Below, piece by piece: positions 8,797 through 17,911 of a stretch of DNA of 64,000 nt (its first letter is position 1; each line of letters starts with the position of its first letter). The stretch is from an uncultured Oscillospiraceae bacterium. GTDB lineage: Bacteria; Bacillota; Clostridia; Oscillospirales; Ruminococcaceae. The notes under the pieces were generated by a model. It did no database searches. It saw only the letters and a program-made list of their open reading frames with translations, and was not told the origin of the DNA. The stretch spans positions 1-64,000 of the forward strand of contig CAKSPC010000006.1 of the NCBI GenBank assembly GCA_934481445.1. Reading direction: 5' to 3'. The position numbers and the translations under genes are program-made.

Positions 8797-8863
8797 GCAT
8801 GAAACGTTGCAATGTAACACTATGAAACGTCACAATGTAACGCATAAAACGTCACAACGCAAC
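8797..8863. repeat. Three iteron-like direct repeats, 22-23 bp each
   Basis: Units at 8797-8818, 8819-8841 and 8842-8863 share the core ATGAAACGTCACAATGTAAC with a few changes (GTTGC for GTCAC in the first, CGCAAC end in the third). The period of about two helical turns fits protein binding on one face of the DNA. There are no unique spacers, so this is not a CRISPR array. The nearest DNA-binding candidate is the winged-helix protein at 8169-8525. Confidence 0.7.
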
Positions 8864-9116
8864 GCTTCTCGGCGGCAAAAACGGCTCTGTTATGCGGAAT
8901 TTTGAGCGGCAGGATATAAAGCTCCGGAGAATTTTTGTCGCAGACAAATCCGTTTTTGCTGCATACAAATGTTCATTTGCGTGATTTTTCTGCGAAAAAT
9001 ATTCATCATCCGACAACAAACACGGCGTTTGCGGAAAAAAAACAGACAAAAAATCTCCCGCATTCCGCATTTTTCGGGAACTGATGACAGCCCCGCTCCG
9101 CCATGCCCTCCACCCC

Positions 9117-9145
9117 TTGACAAAGCGGGCGTTATGATGTATAAT
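9117..9145 (+). promoter_or_regulatory. Sigma-A promoter of secA
   Basis: A consensus TTGACA (9117-9122), 17-bp spacer and TATAAT (9140-9145) give a transcript start near 9152, leaving a leader of about 135 nt before secA. Confidence 0.88.
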
Positions 9146-9165
9146 ATAATGTGAATATTTGTATT

Positions 9166-9297
9166 ATGCGGATAAGTAAAGAATTGTCAATAATCTCAAG
9201 CTTAGGCTGTGTAAAAAGTATCATCCGACAAGCCGCGCACATGATGGCGGAGCTTGATCTTGCTAATAGAAAGGGAAAAAGTATCCTATGGGTATAA
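9166..9297 (+). CDS. Possible 43-codon leader reading frame overlapping the secA start
   Basis: An ATG at 9166 opens a frame of 43 codons that ends with TAA at 9295-9297, ten bases inside secA and overlapping the internal ATG at 9297-9299 as TAATG. The peptide begins [16 protein letters not shown] and is partly hydrophobic. It has no Shine-Dalgarno sequence and would start only about 14 nt from the transcript end, so it may not be translated. I list it because leader peptides that control secA are known in other bacteria; this one is unproven. Confidence 0.2.
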   Translation: MRISKELSIISSLGCVKSIIRQAAHMMAELDLANRKGKSILWV

Positions 9298-12026
9298 TGA
9301 AAAAAATCTTCGGAACCTACTCGAGCCGCGAACTCAAGCGCATCGAGCCGATAAAGCAGGCTGTCCTCGACCTTGACGAAAAGTACAAGGCGATGTCCGA
9401 CGCCGAGCTCAAGGCGCAGACGGGAATACTCAAGGAAAGGCTCGCAAACGGCGAGACCCTCGACGATATCCTCCCCGAAGCATTCGCGACCTGCCGAGAG
9501 GCTTCCTCCCGAGTTATCGGTATCAAGCACTACCCCGTGCAGATCATCGGCGGCATCGTTCTTCATCAGGGACGTATCGCGGAGATGAGAACAGGCGAAG
9601 GTAAGACCTTCGTTGCCACCCTGCCCGCTTACCTCAACGCGCTGACCGGCAAGGGCGTTCACATCGTTACCGTAAACGACTACCTCGCAAAGCGCGACAG
9701 CGAGTGGATGTCCAAGGTGCACCGCTTCCTCGGTCTGTCCGTCGGCCTTATCACACACGACCTCGACAACGACCAGCGCCGCGCGGCATACAACTGCGAT
9801 ATCACCTACGCCACCAACAACGAGCTGGGCTTTGACTACCTGCGCGATAATATGTGCCTCTACAAGAAGGATAAGGTTCAGCGCGCCCCCAACTTCGCCG
9901 TTGTGGACGAGGTCGACTCCATCCTCATTGACGAAGCGAGAACCCCTCTGATCATTTCCGGCCGCGGCGACAAGTCCACCGACCTCTACGAAAAGGCTGA
10001 CAAGTTCGCAAAGACCCTCACCATGAACAAGGTCGTTGAGCTTGATTCCAAGGAGGACTACGAGGACAAGCTCGAGGGCGACTACATCATCGACGAAAAG
10101 GCAAAGACCTGCAACCTGCTTCCCAGCGGCGTTGCCAAGGCGGAAGCCTACTTCCATGTAAACAACCTCATGGACCCCGAGAACGTTACGCTTCTCCACC
10201 ACATAAATCAGGCCATCCGCGCGAACGGACTCATGCACCTTGATGTCGACTATGTTATCAAGGACGGCGAGATCGTTATCGTTGATGAATTTACGGGACG
10301 CCTTATGTTCGGCCGCCGCTACAACGACGGTCTGCACCAGGCCATCGAGGCAAAGGAGGGCGTTAAGGTCAACCGCGAAAGCAAGACCCTCGCCACCATC
10401 ACATTCCAGAACTTCTTCCGCCTTTACGCAAAGCTTTCCGGCATGACCGGTACTGCAATGACCGAGGAAGAGGAGTTCCGCCAGATATACTCCCTCGACG
10501 TTATCGAGATACCCACCAACAAGCCCGTTATCCGTATCGATAACCACGACCAGGTTTACAAGAACGAGCGCGGAAAGTTCAAGGCTGTCTGCGATCAGGT
10601 CGAGGAATGCTACAAGAAGGGTCAGCCCGTGCTTGTCGGCACCGTTACCATCGAGAAATCCGAGCAGCTTTCCAAGCTTCTCAAGGCGCGCGGAATAAAG
10701 CACCAAGTGCTTAACGCGAAGAACCACGAGCGCGAGGCGGATATCGTCGCGCAGGCGGGCAAGAAGGGCGCCGTTACCATCGCCACCAACATGGCGGGAC
10801 GCGGTACCGATATCAAGCTCGGCGGTAATGCGGAGTACCTCGCCATCGCGGAGATGAAGAAGCTGGAATATTCCGACGAACTCATCCAGGAAGCGACAGG
10901 CTTCGCGGATACCGACGACCAGGATATCATCGAGGCAAGAAAGAAGTACCAGGAACTCAACAAGAAGTACGACGATAAAATAAAGCCCGAGGCTGAGGAA
11001 GTCCGTCAGCTCGGCGGTCTGTATATCATCGGCACCGAGCGCCATGAGAGCCGCCGTATCGACAACCAGCTCCGCGGACGTGCGGGACGTCAGGGCGACC
11101 CCGGCGAGAGCCGTTTCTACATCTCCCTCGAGGACGACCTCATGCGTCTGTTCGGCGGCGACAGAGTTCAGAAGATCATGGAAACCATGAACTTCGACGA
11201 GGACCAGCCCATCGAGGCGGCGTTCCTCTCCAATACCATAGAATCCGCGCAGAAAAAGATAGAGGGCAGAAACTTCTCCATCAGAAAGAACGTCCTCGAC
11301 TTCGACGACGTTATGTCCCAGCAGCGTATGACCATCTACAGCCAGCGCTCCAAGGTGCTCGACGGCGAGGATATCAGCCAGAACATCATCGCGATGATGA
11401 ACCAGAACATCGAGGAAACCGTTTCGATGTACTGCTCCGACAGCGTTGCGGAGAACTGGAACCTCGACGGACTGCGCGCGCATTACCTTAACCTTTTCGT
11501 TATGGACAGCGACCTGCGCTACACCACAGAAGAGCTGAACAATATTTCCAAGCAGGATATCATCGACTTCATCAAGGCGCGCGGAATGCTTATCTACAAG
11601 ACAAGAGAAGCCGACATGGGCTCCCCCGCTATGCGCGAGGTAGAGCGCGTCTGCCTGCTGAAAACCGTTGATAAGCACTGGATGGATCACATCGACGCGA
11701 TGGAAGAGCTGAAGCGCGGCATAGGCCTGCGCGGCTACGCACAGAGAAACCCCGTTGAGGAATACCGCTTCGAGGGCTTCGCGATGTTCGACGAAATGAT
11801 CGCCACCATCCGCGAGGAAACCGTAAGACTGGTCCTGACAGTTCCCGTAAGGGTAGAGCGCCCCATTCAGCGCGAGCAGGTAATGCACCCCGATGCTCCC
11901 AACGCAGGCGCAAAGACCCCCTACAGAGCGGACAAGAAGGTCGGCAGAAACGACCCATGCCCCTGCGGAAGCGGAAAGAAATACAAGAACTGCTGCGGAA
12001 AGAACGACAATTCCTCCGAAGCATGA
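9288..12026 (+). CDS. secA: Protein translocase ATPase SecA
   Basis: SecA drives preproteins through SecYEG using ATP. The 912-residue protein has Walker A RTGEGKT (101-107), the preprotein-entry segment VNDYLAKRD, Walker B DEVD (207-210), the second helicase domain ([25 protein letters not shown]) and the zinc-binding C-terminal tail with C891, C893, C902 and C903 that binds SecB or the ribosome. The start [12 protein letters not shown] aligns with clostridial SecA, although an ATG three codons later is possible. It is preceded by a strong promoter and a 135-nt leader. Confidence 0.98.
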   Translation: MGIMKKIFGTYSSRELKRIEPIKQAVLDLDEKYKAMSDAELKAQTGILKERLANGETLDDILPEAFATCREASSRVIGIKHYPVQIIGGIVLHQGRIAEMRTGEGKTFVATLPAYLNALTGKGVHIVTVNDYLAKRDSEWMSKVHRFLGLSVGLITHDLDNDQRRAAYNCDITYATNNELGFDYLRDNMCLYKKDKVQRAPNFAVVDEVDSILIDEARTPLIISGRGDKSTDLYEKADKFAKTLTMNKVVELDSKEDYEDKLEGDYIIDEKAKTCNLLPSGVAKAEAYFHVNNLMDPENVTLLHHINQAIRANGLMHLDVDYVIKDGEIVIVDEFTGRLMFGRRYNDGLHQAIEAKEGVKVNRESKTLATITFQNFFRLYAKLSGMTGTAMTEEEEFRQIYSLDVIEIPTNKPVIRIDNHDQVYKNERGKFKAVCDQVEECYKKGQPVLVGTVTIEKSEQLSKLLKARGIKHQVLNAKNHEREADIVAQAGKKGAVTIATNMAGRGTDIKLGGNAEYLAIAEMKKLEYSDELIQEATGFADTDDQDIIEARKKYQELNKKYDDKIKPEAEEVRQLGGLYIIGTERHESRRIDNQLRGRAGRQGDPGESRFYISLEDDLMRLFGGDRVQKIMETMNFDEDQPIEAAFLSNTIESAQKKIEGRNFSIRKNVLDFDDVMSQQRMTIYSQRSKVLDGEDISQNIIAMMNQNIEETVSMYCSDSVAENWNLDGLRAHYLNLFVMDSDLRYTTEELNNISKQDIIDFIKARGMLIYKTREADMGSPAMREVERVCLLKTVDKHWMDHIDAMEELKRGIGLRGYAQRNPVEEYRFEGFAMFDEMIATIREETVRLVLTVPVRVERPIQREQVMHPDAPNAGAKTPYRADKKVGRNDPCPCGSGKKYKNCCGKNDNSSEA

Positions 12027-12108
12027 TGAATAACCACGACCGCCTGCCACGCGCAGGCGCGACGGCTTTATTAAGGAATAATTATAATACAAAAGGACGG
12101 AAAAAGCT

Positions 12109-13302
12109 ATGTCAGCATTCAGAGAAGAAATCAAGAGCGAGCTGACCTCGCACATCATACCTTTCTGGAACTCCCTGCGGGATGACGAAAACGGCGGCTT
12201 TACGGGATTTATGGACAGCGACCTCAAAATCGACAAGCACGGTGAAAAGGGCGTTATCCTCCACTCAAGAATACTCTGGTTCTATTCCAACGCATATATG
12301 GAGCTGAAAGACCCCGCGCTGCTCGACAACGCCCGCCACGCTTACGAATTTTTAACAGAAAAGTGCGTGGACAAGGAGTATGGCGGCGTGTACTGGTCGA
12401 TGAACTACGACGGCACAGTCAAGGATGATTTCAAGCACTCATATTGTCAGGCGTTCTTTATCTATGCGCTTTCCAGCTACTACCGTGCGAGCGGCGACAA
12501 GGCAGCGCTGGAGCTTGCGTACAAGGTGTTCGACCTTGTTGAGAAGTACGCGACGGACGACGTTGCATATCTTGAAACCCTCTCCCGCGACTGGAAAACG
12601 GAACTCCGCAACGACGAGCTTTCCGAAAACGGCCTTATGGCGGACAAGACGATGAACACCACGCTTCACCTCATGGAAGCCTACACCGAGCTTTACCTCG
12701 CGGACCACAACGCAAAGGTGCTGGAGCGCCTGCTGTTCCAGCTTGACCTTACATACGACAAGATATACGACAAGAAGGGTCACAAGCTGCTGGTGTTCTT
12801 CGACAGGAACTTCGACGTTATCGGGGATATCCATTCCTACGGTCACGATATCGAAGCAACATGGCTCATCGACCGCGCCTGCGAGGTCATCGGGGACAAG
12901 GCTGTCACCGAAAAGTTTGTCGGCATGAACAAGGAGATAGTACGCAACATCGCGGATATCGCGTATGACAGGGCGACAAGCTCCCTGCTGAACGAAAACG
13001 ACAGCGGCGTTATCAATACATGGCGCATCTGGTGGGTCCAGGCGGAAACCGTGATCGGCTTCACGAACGGCTATCAGAAAGGCTACGGCGGGGAGGAGTA
13101 CCTCGACATCGCCCATAATGTATGGAACTACATAAAGGATAAGATAATCGACAGGCGCCCGGGCGGCGAGTGGTTCTCGCAGGTTGACGAAAACGGCAAC
13201 TACGCGCAGTTCAAGCCCACCGTAGACCCGTGGAAGTGCCCCTATCACAACGGCAGAATGTGCCTTGAGATGATGCGCAGGCTCGCGGCTGTCGAGAAGT
13301 GA
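12109..13302 (+). CDS. Cellobiose 2-epimerase
   Basis: The enzyme converts the reducing-end glucose of cellobiose and related beta-1,4-oligosaccharides to mannose. It is a 397-residue (alpha/alpha)6-barrel protein of the N-acylglucosamine 2-epimerase family. The likeness to the Ruminococcus albus enzyme is strong along the length: HIIPFWN, KGVILHSRILWFYSNAYM, the GDIHSYGHDIEATW segment with its catalytic histidine, WWVQAE and PWKCPYHNGRMC with the C-terminal histidine. It probably feeds mannosyl-glucose to a mannosylglucose phosphorylase during cellulose or mannan use. No such phosphorylase is adjacent. A weak TATAAT lies at 12083-12088 but no good -35 was found. Confidence 0.93.
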   Translation: MSAFREEIKSELTSHIIPFWNSLRDDENGGFTGFMDSDLKIDKHGEKGVILHSRILWFYSNAYMELKDPALLDNARHAYEFLTEKCVDKEYGGVYWSMNYDGTVKDDFKHSYCQAFFIYALSSYYRASGDKAALELAYKVFDLVEKYATDDVAYLETLSRDWKTELRNDELSENGLMADKTMNTTLHLMEAYTELYLADHNAKVLERLLFQLDLTYDKIYDKKGHKLLVFFDRNFDVIGDIHSYGHDIEATWLIDRACEVIGDKAVTEKFVGMNKEIVRNIADIAYDRATSSLLNENDSGVINTWRIWWVQAETVIGFTNGYQKGYGGEEYLDIAHNVWNYIKDKIIDRRPGGEWFSQVDENGNYAQFKPTVDPWKCPYHNGRMCLEMMRRLAAVEK

Positions 13303-13340
13303 TTTGACCCCAACGAACCCCAACGGGAAAGGCAGAAACA

Positions 13341-14420
13341 ATGAAAAAAAGGCTTGCCGCAGCCGCTGCGGCTTTATCGCTTGCGCTGACAGGCTGCGCG
13401 CACAGCACCGCCGGGGAGGAGATAAAACTCCCGATTTACGGCGGCGCAGAGATATCCTATGAAGTCGCGGAGGCGAAGTATATGGATATCACCGAAACCA
13501 CGGCGATCGCCGCGACCATAGGCTATCCCTATGCAGCGAACCTGCTGTTCCCCGCGGAAGCGCAGGTGGTTTCCACCTCGGTGGTGAACAACGGTATCGT
13601 AAGCGAGGGGGATGTTCTGGTTGAACTGGATTCCTCCGCGCTGGATTATCAGATAAACAATCAGCAGACCATCGTGAACGCGGCGTATACGGCTTCGCTT
13701 TCCGGCGGGACATCCGCGCAGCTTCAGTATCAGATAGAGCAGATAACGCTTGATATCATGCTGAGGGAAAAGGATTCGTATACCCTGCGGGCGCCGTTCG
13801 ACGGGATAGTTACGTCCACGCAGCGCGTTACGGAGGGCGATTCCGTAAGCGAAGGGCAGTTCTGCTGCTCGGTTTCGCCGCTGAATATGGCGGCGGTGTA
13901 TATTGACGGAGCGGACGCGGCGAGGTTCAATTTTGGCGAAAAGGTGCAGGTCAAGATAGACGGCAAGACATACGACGCAACGGTTGTGGAAGCTCCCGAT
14001 TTAGCGCCGGATACTGCGGGAACGCAGCGCGCGGTGTTTGATCCGGGGGAGGGAGTGCTGGATGAGATATACGCGGAAAACCCGCTTGCGATAAGCGCGG
14101 GATGGGCGACGGTGTATGTCACGAAAAGCAAGGAGAACGTGCTTGCCGTGCCGGACGCAGCAATAAATTCCCGCGGGACGTCGAATTATGTTACGGTGGT
14201 GGACGGCGAAGAGCGGTATAAGCTGGATGTTACCATCGGGGAGCAGCTCGGAGGATATACGGAGATACTCAACGGGATATCCGAGGGTGATGTTGTGATG
14301 GCAGCAGGCAGCGGCGTGTTCACGTCGACCGATAATAAGGACGGCGGAGATAATGGCGACTGGGGCGGAGATTGGAACGGCGAGTGGAACCCCGATTGGG
14401 GAGAGCCGCCGCAGGGCTGA
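13341..14420 (+). CDS. Lipoprotein membrane-fusion (HlyD/RND adaptor-type) protein
   Basis: The 359-residue protein has a lipoprotein signal with the lipobox LTGC (C19). A barrel-sandwich segment follows (QVVSTSVVNNGIVSEGDVLVELD and, after a very short hairpin, YTLRAPFDGIVTSTQRVTEGDSVSEG; only parts quoted are diagnostic), then a beta-barrel with FNFGEKVQVKIDGKTYDA and a membrane-proximal domain with SEGDVVMAAG. This is the adaptor of ABC efflux systems in Gram-positives. Usually the ATPase and permease are adjacent; neither is present, so it is an orphan. The C terminus ends in a tail rich in Asp, Gly, Trp and Asn. It lies 38 bp after the epimerase. Confidence 0.82.
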   Translation: MKKRLAAAAAALSLALTGCAHSTAGEEIKLPIYGGAEISYEVAEAKYMDITETTAIAATIGYPYAANLLFPAEAQVVSTSVVNNGIVSEGDVLVELDSSALDYQINNQQTIVNAAYTASLSGGTSAQLQYQIEQITLDIMLREKDSYTLRAPFDGIVTSTQRVTEGDSVSEGQFCCSVSPLNMAAVYIDGADAARFNFGEKVQVKIDGKTYDATVVEAPDLAPDTAGTQRAVFDPGEGVLDEIYAENPLAISAGWATVYVTKSKENVLAVPDAAINSRGTSNYVTVVDGEERYKLDVTIGEQLGGYTEILNGISEGDVVMAAGSGVFTSTDNKDGGDNGDWGGDWNGEWNPDWGEPPQG

Positions 14421-14531
14421 TGCAGGCGCGCGGTAATTTTCGTATTACATCTGCGCCGTAAAGACAAAGGGCTGACACTTCAGCCAAAACGCCCCGCGCC
14501 AAACTTATGCCGGAAATTCCCCCCGCCCCCC

Positions 14532-14560
14532 TTGACAAGCCGCTAATCATGTGCTATAAT
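14532..14560 (+). promoter_or_regulatory. Sigma-A promoter of the leuA leader
   Basis: TTGACA (14532-14537), 17-bp spacer, TATAAT (14555-14560), immediately before the T-box leader. Confidence 0.9.
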
Positions 14561-14575
14561 ATCACTAAGAATAGA

Positions 14576-14836
14576 TTTGAAATGCGTTGATAGGAAAAAA
14601 GTCCTCACTGCGGTTTTCAGAGAGCTGCCGGTCGGTGCAAGGCAGCAACAGCGTGCGGATATAGCTCATCCTTGAGCAGAACGGCTGAACGCATCCCCGC
14701 CTGTAAGTCGTTACGGTTTCTCCCGTTACAGAGATGCACATTGATAGATGTGTCAGAGCGGGCATTTTTATGCCAATGAGAGTGGTACCGTGGAGCAGTA
14801 AGCTTCATCTCTTGCAAAAGAGATGAAGTTTTTTTA
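14576..14836 (+). promoter_or_regulatory. T-box leader, leucine type, controlling leuA
   Basis: This RNA senses uncharged tRNA. The base of stem I pairs 14582-14588 with 14688-14694. The AGAGAG-GCTGCCGG and GGTGCAAGGCAGC parts of the stem I apex are visible. The probable specifier codon is CTC (14665-14667), followed by A, which encodes leucine and fits the gene downstream. The T-box proper, AGAGTGGTACCGTGG, covers 14779-14793 and its ACC-type segment would pair with the tRNA end. A terminator follows at once. When leucyl-tRNA is scarce the antiterminator should form and leuA is read. Confidence 0.93.
14803..14835 (+). terminator. T-box terminator hairpin
   Basis: An 11-bp perfect stem (14803-14813 with 14818-14828, GCAA loop) is followed by seven T residues. 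The left arm is next to the T-box sequence, as required for the competing antiterminator. Confidence 0.92.
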
Positions 14837-14907
14837 TTGCCCCGATTTATTTCAGATGCTATTCAACCCGACTATATATCCCATATCTACGAAAGGAAGT
14901 ACCTAAA

Positions 14908-16566
14908 ATGACAAACGCAAGCAAGTACACCCGCGGCTACTTCATGCCGCCCTTCCCCTGCCTCGACTGGACCAGAAAAGAGTACATCGAAAAGCCCCCC
15001 GTATGGTGCAGCGTTGACCTCCGCGACGGAAACCAGGCGCTGATAATCCCCATGAGCCTTGAGGAAAAGCTCGAGTTCTTCCGCTACCTCGTTGCGGTCG
15101 GCTTCAAGGAGATCGAAATAGGCTTCCCCGCCGCCAGCGACACCGAGTACGAATTCTGCCGCACCCTTATCGAGCGCGACCTCATCCCCGACGACGTTAC
15201 CGTTCAGGTGCTCACCCAGAGCCGCGAGCATATCATCAAGAAAACTTTCGAGGCTCTCGAGGGCTGCAAGCACGCCATCGTCCACCTCTACAACTCCACC
15301 TCCGTCGCACAGCGCGAGCAGGTTTTCCGCAAGAGCAAGCAGGAGATAATCGACATCGCAACAACCGGCGCAAAGCTCCTCAACGAATACAAGGCAAAGA
15401 CCCCCGGCAACTTCCGCTTTGAATACTCCCCCGAAAGCTTCACGGGCACCGAAATGGAATACGCCGCCGAGATATGCAACGCCGTTATCGACATCTGGAA
15501 GCCCACCCCCGACAACAAGGTCATCATCAACCTGCCCGTTACCGTTGCGGAATCCATGTCCCACGTTTACGCGCAGCAGGTGGAATATATGTGCAAGGCC
15601 CTGCACGACCGCGAGAACCTCGTTATCTCCCTGCACCCGCACAACGACCGCGGCTGCGCAGTCGCAGACACCGAGCTCGGTCTGCTGGCGGGCGCCGACA
15701 GAGTTGAGGGCACCCTCTTCGGCAACGGCGAGCGCACCGGCAACGTCGATATAATCACCCTCGCGCTGAATATGTACTCCCACGGCGTTGAGCCCAATCT
15801 CGACTTCTCCAACCTGCCCGAGCTGACCGAAATTTATGAACGCCTGACCAGAATGCACGTTTACGAGCGTATGCCATACAGCGGACAGCTTGTTTTCGCG
15901 GCGTTCAGCGGTTCTCATCAGGACGCCATCGCAAAGGGCATGAAGTGGCGCGAGGAAAAGGATCCCGAGCACTGGAACGTTCCCTACATCCCCATCGACC
16001 CGCACGACATCGGCAGGGAATACGAGGGCGACGTTATCCGCATCAACTCCCAGTCCGGCAAGGGCGGTATCGGCTTCCTTATGGAGCACAACTTCGGCAT
16101 CAGCATGCCGCCGAAAATGCGCGAGCACTTCGGCTACACCGTCAAGGGCGTTTCCGACCGCGCGCACAAGGAGCTTCACCCCGCGGAGATCTACGACATC
16201 TTCGAGAGCACATACATCAACCCCAAGGGCAAGCTGGAGCTTGTTTCCACGCACTACATGCAGGGCCCGCTGATATCCGCGGATGTTACCGTAAGGATAA
16301 ACGGCGAGACCCGCACCTTCAGCGGCAACGGCAACGGCCGTCTTGACGCGGTTTCCAACGCGGTAAAGCACGGTCTGAACATAGACTACCATATCGAAAC
16401 ATTTACCGAGAACGCGCTGGAGCAGTCCTCCAAGTCCAAGGCGGCTTCCTACATCGGCATATCCACCCCCAACGGCACAAGCTGGGGCGCGGGTATCGAC
16501 ACGGATATCATCATGGCGTCCATCTACGCGCTGTTCTCTGCGATAAACAATTCGGGTCTTATTTAA
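14908..16566 (+). CDS. leuA: 2-isopropylmalate synthase
   Basis: LeuA condenses acetyl-CoA with 2-oxoisovalerate, the first committed step of leucine synthesis. The 552-residue protein belongs to the longer fungal/actinobacterial-type branch (it begins with a KYMPP-like segment, here TRGYFMPPFPC, then WCSVDLRDGNQALI). The metal-binding HPHNDRGCAVADTELG segment and the GTLFGNGERTGN signature are present, and the C-terminal third is the regulatory domain that binds leucine. A GAAAGGAAG ribosome binding site precedes the start. Control is by the leucine T-box; a hairpin terminator lies just downstream, so leuA is probably monocistronic. Confidence 0.97.
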   Translation: MTNASKYTRGYFMPPFPCLDWTRKEYIEKPPVWCSVDLRDGNQALIIPMSLEEKLEFFRYLVAVGFKEIEIGFPAASDTEYEFCRTLIERDLIPDDVTVQVLTQSREHIIKKTFEALEGCKHAIVHLYNSTSVAQREQVFRKSKQEIIDIATTGAKLLNEYKAKTPGNFRFEYSPESFTGTEMEYAAEICNAVIDIWKPTPDNKVIINLPVTVAESMSHVYAQQVEYMCKALHDRENLVISLHPHNDRGCAVADTELGLLAGADRVEGTLFGNGERTGNVDIITLALNMYSHGVEPNLDFSNLPELTEIYERLTRMHVYERMPYSGQLVFAAFSGSHQDAIAKGMKWREEKDPEHWNVPYIPIDPHDIGREYEGDVIRINSQSGKGGIGFLMEHNFGISMPPKMREHFGYTVKGVSDRAHKELHPAEIYDIFESTYINPKGKLELVSTHYMQGPLISADVTVRINGETRTFSGNGNGRLDAVSNAVKHGLNIDYHIETFTENALEQSSKSKAASYIGISTPNGTSWGAGIDTDIIMASIYALFSAINNSGLI

Positions 16567-16582
16567 CAGAATGAATAATTTC

Positions 16583-16622
16583 CTGCGCGGCTGCGGCTTT
16601 TTGTCCGCTCCGCGCAGTTTTT
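16583..16622 (+). terminator. leuA terminator
   Basis: CTGCGCGG (16583-16590) pairs with CCGCGCAG (16610-16617) around an inner weaker stem, followed by five T residues. Confidence 0.7.
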
Positions 16623-16667
16623 GCGGCGCGGTTCGTTGTAAATTTGTACAGTGCGCATGAAATTTAC

Positions 16668-16708
16668 TCCCGCAAAATATGCAAAAAATATATTTACATT
16701 TTGCGGGA
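16668..16708. promoter_or_regulatory. 11-bp dyad across the ilvE promoter
   Basis: TCCCGCAAAAT (16668-16678) and its exact complement ATTTTGCGGGA (16698-16708) are 19 bp apart. The right arm lies between the -35 and -10 elements of the ilvE promoter, the usual place for a repressor operator. The protein is unknown. Confidence 0.6.
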
Positions 16709-16721
16709 ACAGTGATATAAT
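16693..16721 (+). promoter_or_regulatory. Sigma-A promoter of ilvE
   Basis: TTTACA (16693-16698), 17-bp spacer, TATAAT (16716-16721), about 60 bp before the ilvE start. Confidence 0.85.
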
Positions 16722-16779
16722 AACTATGTAGTAATTTATTTGTCCGAGCCGTGCGGCGTCGGACAGAAAGGACACGATC

Positions 16780-17844
16780 ATGGATATAAGAATAGAAAAA
16801 ACCACTGCTCCCAAGGTTAAGCCCACCGACGAAAGCAAGCTCGGCTTCGGTCATATCTTCACCGACCATATGTTCGTTATGGAATATGACACGGGCAAGG
16901 GCTGGCACGACGCGAGAGTCGTTCCCTACGGAAACATCTCCCTCTCCCCCGCGGCGATGGTGCTGCATTACGGTCAGGAGATCTTCGAGGGCATGAAGGC
17001 GTACAGAACCGCCGACGGAAACGTTCAGTTCTTCCGCCCCGAGGAGAATTTCAAGAGAATGAACATCTCCGCAGAGCGCCTTGTTATTCCGCAGATCCCC
17101 GTTGAGGACGCGCTGCAGGCGCTGCACACCCTTGTTGAGATAGACAAGGACTGGGTTCCCCACACCGACGGCGCTTCGCTTTATATCCGCCCGTTCATTT
17201 TCGCGGCAGATCCGTTCCTCGGCGTCCGCCCCGGCGACAAGTATTACTTCATGATAATTATGAGCCCCTCGGGCGCATATTACTCCACAGGCTTAAGCCC
17301 CGTAAGCATTTATGTTGAAACCAACTATGTACGCGCGGTACGCGGCGGCATGGGCTTCACCAAGACGGGCGGCAACTACGCTGCTTCCCTCGCGGGACAG
17401 GACGAAGCGCACAAGCAGAACTACTCTCAGGTACTGTGGCTCGACGGCGTTGAGCGCAAGTATGTTGAGGAAGTCGGTGCAATGAATATCATGTTCGTTA
17501 TCGACGGCGAGATAGTAACTCCCGCGCTTCAGGGCTCTATTCTTGGCGGTATCACAAGAAAGTCCGTTCTTGAGCTCTGCCGCAAGTGGGGCATGAAGGT
17601 TTCGGAGCGCCGCATTTCCATCCAGGAGATCGCCGACGCTTACGACGCAGGTAAGCTGGACGAAGTATTCGGCACTGGCACCGCGGCGGTTGTATCTCCT
17701 GTAGGCCACCTCAAGTGGGGCGACAAGGTAATGGAGATCGGCAACAACAAGATCGGCCCGATCACACAGAAGCTTTACGACACCATGACCGGTATGCAGT
17801 ATGGCAAGATCCCGGATGATATGGGCTGGATCGAGAAGCTTTGA
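16780..17844 (+). CDS. ilvE: Branched-chain amino acid aminotransferase
   Basis: This PLP enzyme transfers amino groups to the 2-oxo acids of leucine, isoleucine and valine, the last step of their synthesis. The 354 residues match the longer form of the family (begins with an FGHIFTDHM segment). PLP lysine is K195 in GFTKTGGNYAASL; EEVGAMNIMFVID and the GTGTAAVVSPVG phosphate loop are visible. AAAGGA precedes the ATG. It follows leuA but has its own promoter with a dyad and its own terminator, so the two steps are controlled separately. Confidence 0.96.
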   Translation: MDIRIEKTTAPKVKPTDESKLGFGHIFTDHMFVMEYDTGKGWHDARVVPYGNISLSPAAMVLHYGQEIFEGMKAYRTADGNVQFFRPEENFKRMNISAERLVIPQIPVEDALQALHTLVEIDKDWVPHTDGASLYIRPFIFAADPFLGVRPGDKYYFMIIMSPSGAYYSTGLSPVSIYVETNYVRAVRGGMGFTKTGGNYAASLAGQDEAHKQNYSQVLWLDGVERKYVEEVGAMNIMFVIDGEIVTPALQGSILGGITRKSVLELCRKWGMKVSERRISIQEIADAYDAGKLDEVFGTGTAAVVSPVGHLKWGDKVMEIGNNKIGPITQKLYDTMTGMQYGKIPDDMGWIEKL

Positions 17845-17864
17845 CAGGTTGAAAAAATTAGGAC

Positions 17865-17897
17865 AATGCGCCGTTATATTCTGACGGCGCATTTTTT
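17865..17897 (+). terminator. ilvE terminator
   Basis: A perfect 10-bp stem (17865-17874 with 17884-17893) is followed by a T run. It lies just before the lipoprotein gene. Confidence 0.88.
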
Positions 17898-17911
17898 ATA
17901 AGAGGTAATTT

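Noticed and set aside
8797..8863. Possible CRISPR array
   Set aside because: The three 22-23-bp units follow each other with no spacers, and no cas gene is present.
12041..12059. Terminator after secA
   Set aside because: A 7-bp stem (12041-12047 with 12053-12059) is present but no T run follows directly.
9132..12236. 1034-codon minus-strand reading frame
   Set aside because: It is the antisense of secA, a very well supported gene, and has no family motif.
14887..17163. 758-codon minus-strand reading frame
   Set aside because: It covers leuA and ilvE in antisense. Both have strong motifs and promoters.
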